A stretch of 7,759 bases of DNA, taken from assembly GCA_902802975.1 (NCBI GenBank), contig CADCOF010000231.1, forward strand, positions 1-7,759, written 5' to 3'. Shown here piece after piece: positions 1 to 4,599 of this stretch. The notes beneath the pieces are model-generated. The model was not told the DNA's origin, did not search any database, and was given only the letters and a program-made list of their open reading frames with translations. Position 1 is the stretch's first letter, and each line of letters begins with the position of its first letter. This stretch comes from an uncultured Ruminococcus sp. GTDB lineage: Bacteria; Bacillota; Clostridia; Oscillospirales; Acutalibacteraceae. The position numbers were made by a program, and so were the translations under genes.

Positions 1-172
1 ACGCCGCCCCGCGCCCAACTTATAAGCTGCAAACGCGGCGAAGACTAACGTTAACAATACAGCTCGGCGGAACTGGGAGCGGCGGCACGCCGCCCCGCGC
101 CCAACTTATAAGCTGCAAACGCGGCGAAGACTAACGTTAACAATGCAGCCCGCCGGAATTGGGAGCGGCGGC
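1..172. repeat. Two tandem copies of an 86-bp GC-rich repeat unit
   Basis: Positions 1-86 and 87-172 align without gaps and differ at only four bases (all in the stretch corresponding to 59-73). Each unit has a GC-rich left arm (containing cccgcgcccaac, at 8-19 and 94-105), a moderate-GC middle containing the palindrome taacgtta, and a right end with the hairpin-forming ggcggcacgccgcc. The right end of one unit plus the first 8 bases of the next make a 26-bp core, which is amplified further downstream. The first 8 bases of the window look like the tail of another core, so the array probably continues to the left. No coding potential is convincing here. The role is unknown; the arrangement resembles REP-like intergenic palindromic repeats. 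Confidence 0.9.
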
Positions 173-240
173 ACGCCGCCGGAATTGGGAGCGGCGGCAC
201 GCCGCCGGAATTGGGAGCGGCGGCACGCCGCCGGAATTGG
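155..240. repeat. 26-bp hairpin repeat, 3.3 tandem copies ahead of metH
   Basis: Identical 26-bp units lie at 155-180, 181-206 and 207-232, followed by the first 8 bases of a fourth at 233-240. A further copy with one mismatch sits at 69-94 inside the 86-bp repeats. Each unit contains ggcggcacgccgcc, in which GGCGGC pairs with GCCGCC, so each can form a short GC hairpin in DNA or RNA. The array ends ten bases before the metH start codon, so the weak ribosome-binding region of metH is partly repeat-derived. Tandem identity suggests recent expansion by slippage or unequal recombination. Confidence 0.92.
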
Positions 241-250
241 ATGTGATAAA
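233..250 (+). promoter_or_regulatory. Weak, repeat-derived ribosome binding region of metH
   Basis: The bases before ATG 251 are ggaattggatgtgataaa. Only short GGA matches to the anti-Shine-Dalgarno sequence are present: one at 239-241, nine bases from the start, and one at 233-235 inside the truncated last repeat copy. Other plus-strand genes here have better sites (AAGGA or AGAAAGG). The start at 251 is chosen because the encoded MKTNIIDKI leads directly into the conserved homocysteine methyltransferase domain. The in-frame ATG at 143 would add 36 residues made only of translated repeat. Confidence 0.5.
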
Positions 251-2671
251 ATGAAAACTAATATAATTGATAAAATATATTCGGAAATAACGTATTTTGA
301 TGGGGGAATGGGTACTCTTTTGCAAGCAGAAGGGCTTAAACCGGGAGAACTCCCCGAACTCTGGAATATTACTCGACCTGAAGTGATATATAATATCCAC
401 AAGCGTTATCTTGAAGCAGAGAGTAATATCATTACCACCAATACATTTGGTGCAAATAAACTTAAATTTAATAATATAGAAGAAATAATATCAGCTGCAA
501 TAAATATAGCGCGCCGCGCAGTCAATGACATTGGCGGTGACAGATACGTTGCATTTGATATGGGACCGCTCGGTAAAATGCTGAAACCGCTCGGAGACCT
601 CGATTTTGAGGAGGCTGTTTCGGTATTCGGAGAAAGCGTTAAAATTGCCGAAAAGTGCGGCGCAGACCTCATTTTAGTGGAAACGATGAATGATTCTTAT
701 GAGGCAAAAGCCGCTGTTCTTGCAGCGAAAGAGAATTGCAGTCTTCCGGTGTTTGCAACGTGTGTGTTTGACGAAAACGCTAAATTGATGACGGGCGCAG
801 ACCCCGCTGCAATGGCGGCAATGCTTGAAGGCTTGGGCGTTGACGCGCTGGGAATGAATTGCTCGCTGGGACCTCGTCAGATGGTCAATATTGTGCCGAA
901 GATCGTTGAGCGCGCAAGCGTTCCCGTTATCGTAAATCCGAACGCGGGGCTGCCGAAAAGCGTTGACGGCAAAACTGTCTATGACGTTGACGCAGAGGAG
1001 TTTTCCAACATTATGGCGGAGATTGTCAAAGCCGGTGCCACGATCGTGGGGGGCTGCTGCGGCACTACGCCTGAATTCATAAAGCGAACTGTCGATAAGA
1101 CAAAAGACCTTCCGTTTACACCGCCGACAGCGAAGCATTTGACCGTTGTTTCGTCATATACTCATGCGGTCGATATCGGAAATATTCCCGTGCTTATCGG
1201 TGAAAGGATAAATCCTACAGGCAAGAAGAAGTTTAAACAGGCTCTGCGTGATAATGACTTGGAGTATATTCTTGGCGAAGGCGTTTCACAGCAGGATGCG
1301 GGGGCTGATATTCTCGATGTGAATGTCGGTCTTCCGGAGATCGACGAAGCCGCAATGATGGTGCGCGTTGTGAGCGAACTTCAGGCTGTCAGCGACCTTC
1401 CGCTCCAGCTCGATACGGTTGACCCTGTCGCAATGGAAAAAGCTATGAGAATATACAACGGCAAACCGCTTGTTAATTCCGTTAACGGAAAGCCGGAAAG
1501 CATGAACGCGATTTTCCCGCTTGTGAAAAAATATGGCGGCGCGGTTATCGCTCTGACTATCGGTGTTGACGGCATACCGAATACAGCCGAAGGACGTTAC
1601 GAAATAGCCAGAACGATTGTTGACGAGGCGGCAAAGTACGGTATTGACCGCAGTGACATTATCGTTGATCCGCTCGCAATGACTGTTTCAAGCGACACAA
1701 ACAGCGCGAACGTCACTCTTGACAGCATTCGGCTGATTAAAGAAAGACTGGGCGTTCATACAAGCCTCGGTGTGTCAAATATTTCGTTTGGTCTGCCGAA
1801 CCGTGATTTTATCACTTCAACTTTTTATGCGATAGCTCTTCAAACGGGGCTTGACTGCGCAATCATGAATCCGTTCTCTGTTGAGATGATGAAGGTCTAC
1901 CACAGTTTCAAGGCGCTGCGCAACATGGACGAAAGCTGCTCGCAGTATATCGAATTTGCCTCAAACGTAACGGTCAGCAGCCAAGCGGGCGTGGTAAAAA
2001 AGGGCGCAGACGACACAACAGTTAACGAACCGCTCAAGCGCGCCATAATAAAAGGACTTTCAGATCAGGCGAAACGAATTGCATCGGAACTCCTTGCGGA
2101 GAGCGACCCGCTTGATCTGATCAATAATCAGATAATCCCCGCGCTGGATATCGTAGGCAAGGGGTTTGAGAACAACACGGTATTTCTGCCGCAGCTTCTG
2201 ATGAGTGCGGACGCTGCAAAATCTGCATTTGAAGCTGTGAGAGAGGCAATGTCTTCCGAAAACAAAGCGTCAAAGGGGAGCATTATTCTCGCAACGGTCA
2301 AGGGCGATATTCACGACATTGGAAAAAACATCGTGAAAGTTCTGCTCGCAAATTACGGCTACAATGTGATTGATCTCGGGAAAGACGTGCCGCCGGAGGA
2401 AATCTGCAAATGCGCGCTTGAAAACGACATAAAGCTCGTAGGTTTAAGCGCGCTGATGACAACGACAGTGCCGGCAATGGCAGAAACGATCAAGCTGCTG
2501 CGCGAGAGTGGTTCACAGGCAAAAGTAGTTGTCGGGGGTGCTGTTTTGACTCAGGAATACGCGGACATGATAGGCGCGGACAAGTATGCCAAGGACGCAA
2601 TGGAAACGGTTCGGTATGCAGAAGAAATGCGGCGTGCCGCCGCTCCCAGTTCCGTCGAGCTTTATTCTTAA
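251..2671 (+). CDS. metH: B12-dependent methionine synthase, lacking the AdoMet activation domain
   Basis: Transfers a methyl group from methyltetrahydrofolate to homocysteine through cobalamin, making methionine and tetrahydrofolate in the cytoplasm. With the start at 251 it is 806 aa. Residues 1-290 are the homocysteine S-methyltransferase barrel, with GGMGT near 18-22 and zinc ligands Cys204 (NCS), Cys269 and Cys270 (GGCCGT). Residues 312-570 are the pterin-binding barrel (INPTGKK, DILDVNVG, QLDTVDP, VDPLAMTVSS). Residues about 595-665 are the cobalamin-domain cap. Residues 675-793 are the B12-binding Rossmann domain, with DIHDIGKN supplying the cobalt-ligating His688, then SAL (733-735) and VGGA (761-764). 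The roughly 300-residue reactivation domain of E. coli MetH is absent, as in Thermotoga and many Firmicutes, where a separate protein reactivates the cobalamin; no such gene is in the window. The last 13 residues (794-806, RRAAAPSSVELYS) are encoded by an inverted intergenic repeat and do not look like native family sequence. No cobalamin or SAM riboswitch is recognisable upstream. Confidence 0.95.
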   Translation: MKTNIIDKIYSEITYFDGGMGTLLQAEGLKPGELPELWNITRPEVIYNIHKRYLEAESNIITTNTFGANKLKFNNIEEIISAAINIARRAVNDIGGDRYVAFDMGPLGKMLKPLGDLDFEEAVSVFGESVKIAEKCGADLILVETMNDSYEAKAAVLAAKENCSLPVFATCVFDENAKLMTGADPAAMAAMLEGLGVDALGMNCSLGPRQMVNIVPKIVERASVPVIVNPNAGLPKSVDGKTVYDVDAEEFSNIMAEIVKAGATIVGGCCGTTPEFIKRTVDKTKDLPFTPPTAKHLTVVSSYTHAVDIGNIPVLIGERINPTGKKKFKQALRDNDLEYILGEGVSQQDAGADILDVNVGLPEIDEAAMMVRVVSELQAVSDLPLQLDTVDPVAMEKAMRIYNGKPLVNSVNGKPESMNAIFPLVKKYGGAVIALTIGVDGIPNTAEGRYEIARTIVDEAAKYGIDRSDIIVDPLAMTVSSDTNSANVTLDSIRLIKERLGVHTSLGVSNISFGLPNRDFITSTFYAIALQTGLDCAIMNPFSVEMMKVYHSFKALRNMDESCSQYIEFASNVTVSSQAGVVKKGADDTTVNEPLKRAIIKGLSDQAKRIASELLAESDPLDLINNQIIPALDIVGKGFENNTVFLPQLLMSADAAKSAFEAVREAMSSENKASKGSIILATVKGDIHDIGKNIVKVLLANYGYNVIDLGKDVPPEEICKCALENDIKLVGLSALMTTTVPAMAETIKLLRESGSQAKVVVGGAVLTQEYADMIGADKYAKDAMETVRYAEEMRRAAAPSSVELYS

Positions 2672-2700
2672 CGGTAAGTATCGCCGCGGCGGGCAGTACG
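2629..2700 (-). repeat. Inverted copy of the upstream repeat, overlapping the metH 3' end and stop
   Basis: Positions 2629-2673 are the reverse complement of positions 49-93 with 42 of 45 bases identical, so this is an inverted member of the family found at 1-240. It contains the same hairpin core (ggcgtgccgcc) and carries the TAA stop of metH (2669-2671) inside the repeat's TTAACG. Similarity weakens after 2673, though tcgccgcg is still shared. The remainder includes the 10-bp palindrome CGCCGCGGCG (2682-2691). The repeat provides codons 794-806 of metH and the stop. Confidence 0.85.
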
Positions 2701-2730
2701 CGCTCAAACTATGTGCAAACATAAACTGAA

Positions 2731-2764
2731 AAACCCGCGCCAGACTGAATTTATAGACGCAGGT
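2731..2764. other. Degenerate terminator-like hairpin after metH
   Basis: ACCCGCG (2733-2739) can pair with CGCAGGT (2758-2764) with one internal mismatch and an 18-base loop. It starts like the stronger hairpin at 7084-7114 (an A run followed by acccgcgcc), suggesting a decayed relative. There is no T tract on the + strand; on the - strand a T run would follow the stem. As a terminator for metH it is weak at best. I see no better one in this gap. Confidence 0.25.
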
Positions 2765-2781
2765 GGAAATTGTACTATAAA
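2754..2781 (+). promoter_or_regulatory. Possible sigma-A promoter for the HAD-dusB pair
   Basis: TAGACG (2754-2759, 4 of 6 to TTGACA) is separated by 16 bases from TATAAA (2776-2781, 5 of 6 to TATAAT). Transcription would begin near 2788 and give a leader of about 115 nt containing both hairpins at 2842-2889. The -35 match is mediocre and the surrounding DNA is AT-rich, so a chance match is possible. Confidence 0.3.
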
Positions 2782-2841
2782 TGAACAGAAAGTAAAACTG
2801 CACAAAACCAAAACTTGATAGAGAACATCTAAAGTTTTTGC

Positions 2842-2889
2842 CCCGCTTTTTTCAAAAAGCGGGCAGGGTGCAGGGACGGAGTCCCTGCA
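2842..2889 (+). promoter_or_regulatory. Double-hairpin leader just before the HAD gene ribosome binding site
   Basis: Two perfect inverted repeats lie side by side. The first pairs CCCGCTTTTT (2842-2851) with AAAAAGCGGG (2854-2863). The second pairs TGCAGGGAC (2869-2877) with GTCCCTGCA (2881-2889) around a 3-base loop. The second ends two bases before the AAGGA ribosome binding site at 2891-2895. GCAGGG occurs twice (2863-2868 and 2870-2875), so CCCTGC could pair in either of two registers. It does not look like a terminator, because no T tract follows and a good ribosome binding site comes next. It resembles the two-hairpin intergenic repeats I associate with Ruminococcaceae genomes; this is recollection, not a search result. 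Confidence 0.6.
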
Positions 2890-2903
2890 AAAGGAATTAA
2901 AGT

Positions 2904-3572
2904 ATGAATGTTAAAGGTGTAATATTTGATCTTGACGGGTTAATACTGGATACCGAAAAATTGTATCAGCATTTTTGGAGAAAGGCAGCGTGCGATCTTG
3001 GCTATGATATGACGCAGGAGACTGCGCTTGCGCTGCGTTCGCTTGACAAAAATCTTGCAAGACAGCTGCTGTGCGATACATTCGGGAACAATTTCGATTT
3101 CGATGCAGTAAAAAGCCGTCGTATACGATTAATGAGCGAATACGTTGAACAAAACGGTGTTTCGGCAAAAAGCGGCGTTCGAAAGCTTACCGAGTATCTC
3201 GCTTCAAAAAATCTTTGTACGGCAATTGCAACAGCGTCCAATTATCAGCGTACAAATGATTATCTCACCAGGGCAAATATTCGAGACTGCTTTGATACCA
3301 TTGTTTGCGCCTGCGATCTGCCGCATGGAAAGCCGTATCCCGATGTGTATCTGTTTGCGTGTGAAAAACTGGGTCTTGTGCCTGAAACCTGCATTGCTCT
3401 CGAAGATTCACCGAACGGAGTAAAATCGGCTCATGACGCGGGGCTGAATGTGATCTGCGTTCCGGATAACGGCGAAATAGAACCGGAAGTTATCCCGCTT
3501 GTGTATACACATGTTAAATCGCTGAACGAGGTAATTTCAGTTATAGATAATATTCTACAAAAGGAAAACTGA
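2904..3572 (+). CDS. HAD-superfamily hydrolase, beta-phosphoglucomutase-like subfamily
   Basis: A 222-aa cytoplasmic phosphotransferase, the usual length for HAD subfamily IA proteins. Motif I is FDLDGLILD, with nucleophile Asp9 and acid/base Asp11. Motif II is IATAS, with Thr110. Motif III is Lys143 in HGKPYPD. Motif IV is Glu167-Asp168 in ALEDSPNGV. Residues about 15-85 form the helical cap between motifs I and II. These features fit a Mg-dependent phosphatase or beta-phosphoglucomutase acting on a small phosphorylated metabolite. The substrate cannot be told from sequence, and many close relatives are broad sugar-phosphate or pyrimidine-nucleotide phosphatases. The start at 2904 is supported by AAGGA eight bases upstream. 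The stop at 3570-3572 is one base before the dusB start, and the dusB ribosome binding site lies inside this gene, so the two are almost certainly co-transcribed. Confidence 0.88.
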   Translation: MNVKGVIFDLDGLILDTEKLYQHFWRKAACDLGYDMTQETALALRSLDKNLARQLLCDTFGNNFDFDAVKSRRIRLMSEYVEQNGVSAKSGVRKLTEYLASKNLCTAIATASNYQRTNDYLTRANIRDCFDTIVCACDLPHGKPYPDVYLFACEKLGLVPETCIALEDSPNGVKSAHDAGLNVICVPDNGEIEPEVIPLVYTHVKSLNEVISVIDNILQKEN

Positions 3573-3573
3573 T

Positions 3574-4530
3574 ATGTATATCGGAAATGTTGAAATAAAT
3601 GGATATGCCGCGCTTGCGCCAATGGCAGGCGTAGCCGATAGGGCTTTTCGTCAGCTATGCAGAGAATTTGGCGCGGCGTATACCGTAACGGAAATGGTCA
3701 GCTCGAAGGGGCTGGAGTACAAAAGTGTAAAAACAGAACAGCTTATGGAGATTTCGGAGGGGGAGAGACCTACCGGAATACAGCTTTTCGGCAGCGACCC
3801 GCTTACTATGGCTCATGCCGCCGAAAAAGCAATGGACTACCGCCCGGAGATTATTGATATCAATATGGGCTGCCCGGCACCGAAAGTCAGCGGAAACGGC
3901 TGCGGCGCGGCTTTGATGAAAGACCCCGAACTTTGCGGAAGGATAGTAAAATCAGTGAGCGGCGCGGTAGATGTTCCCGTAACCGTAAAAATTCGCAAGG
4001 GGTGGGACGACAGCAGCGTTAACGCCGTCGAAGTGGCTAAGATATGCGAGCAAAACGGCGCGGCTGCAATAGCCGTTCACGGCAGAACAAGAGCGCAGCA
4101 GTATCGCCCGCCGGTTGACAGAAATATTATAAAAGCCGTAAAAGAGGCGGTGACCATTCCCGTTATCGGAAACGGGGATATCACTACAGCGGAAGAGGCG
4201 CAGAGTATGTTTGAGGAGACGGGCTGCGATCTTGTAATGATAGGTCGAGGGGCTTTGGGTAATCCATGGCTGTTTATGCAGATATACTCATGGCTTCACG
4301 ATGAACTGCAGATACCCATGCCGACGCAAACGCAGCGGCTGTACGTAATGATGCGGCACATCAAGCAGCTTTGCGAGTACAAGGGCGAGGATATAGGAAT
4401 GCGCGAGGCGCGAAAGCACGTTGGGTGGTATCTGAAAGGATTCAAGGGTGCGTCGGCACTCAGAAGAGAAGCAAATACGCTCAAAACTTTCGGCGATCTT
4501 GAGAAGCTGTTATTCACTATTGAACATTAG
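3574..4530 (+). CDS. dusB: tRNA-dihydrouridine synthase, DusB type
   Basis: Reduces specific uridines in the tRNA D-loop to dihydrouridine, using FMN and NAD(P)H. The protein is 318 aa, the normal length. It begins with the FMN-binding APMAGVADRAFR (15-26). The catalytic Cys100 lies in DINMGCPAPKVSGNGCG. Lys139 (VKIRKG) and His169 (AVHGRTRAQQY) are the expected FMN/substrate residues. Phosphate-binding glycines follow in IGNGDI (198-203) and IGRGALGNPW (223-232). The C-terminal roughly 80 residues are the helical tRNA-recognition domain. AAGGA at 3561-3565 gives eight-base spacing to the ATG. The single base between it and the HAD stop indicates one operon and probably translational coupling. 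No T-rich terminator follows within the 69 bases to the next gene. DusB is the closest type by motif; the exact uridine targets are not deducible. Confidence 0.95.
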   Translation: MYIGNVEINGYAALAPMAGVADRAFRQLCREFGAAYTVTEMVSSKGLEYKSVKTEQLMEISEGERPTGIQLFGSDPLTMAHAAEKAMDYRPEIIDINMGCPAPKVSGNGCGAALMKDPELCGRIVKSVSGAVDVPVTVKIRKGWDDSSVNAVEVAKICEQNGAAAIAVHGRTRAQQYRPPVDRNIIKAVKEAVTIPVIGNGDITTAEEAQSMFEETGCDLVMIGRGALGNPWLFMQIYSWLHDELQIPMPTQTQRLYVMMRHIKQLCEYKGEDIGMREARKHVGWYLKGFKGASALRREANTLKTFGDLEKLLFTIEH

Positions 4531-4546
4531 TAGCTTTTATTCCGGT

Positions 4547-4575
4547 TTTACAAGCAATAATATGCTTTGTAAGAT
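4547..4575 (+). promoter_or_regulatory. Plausible sigma-A promoter for the secreted lipase-dockerin gene
   Basis: TTTACA (4547-4552, 5 of 6 to TTGACA) is followed after 17 bases by TAAGAT (4570-4575, 4 of 6 to TATAAT). A start near 4582 would leave a leader of about 18 nt containing the AGAAAGG ribosome binding site (4588-4594). An imperfect inverted repeat (acaagca / tgctttgt, about 4550-4570) overlaps the spacer. Readthrough from dusB remains possible. Confidence 0.4.
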
Positions 4576-4599
4576 AATAATAATTAAAGAAAGGTTGTA

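Noticed and set aside
143..250. N-terminal extension of MetH from the in-frame ATG at 143
   Set aside because: The extra 36 residues are only translated repeat sequence (alternating GIGSGG/RRNWERR-like stretches); the conserved domain begins right after Met at 251, and there is no good ribosome binding site before 143.
1..250. Cobalamin or SAM riboswitch ahead of metH
   Set aside because: I see no B12-box or S-box-like conserved core; the region is fully explained by tandem repeats. One could lie further upstream.
106..402. Minus-strand open frames across the left repeats
   Set aside because: They are low-complexity products of the 26-bp repeat read in different frames and overlap metH in antisense.
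674..1138. Long minus-strand open frame inside metH
   Set aside because: It is antisense to strongly conserved MetH motifs, Cys/Arg/His-rich without recognisable domains, and typical of a shadow frame.
2815..2820. TTGATA as a -35 box for the HAD gene
   Set aside because: No -10-like hexamer occurs at 16-18 bases downstream; that position falls in the GC-rich hairpin.
4531..4599. Terminator after dusB
   Set aside because: The imperfect inverted repeat at about 4550-4570 is AT-rich and lacks a following T tract; a promoter reading fits better.
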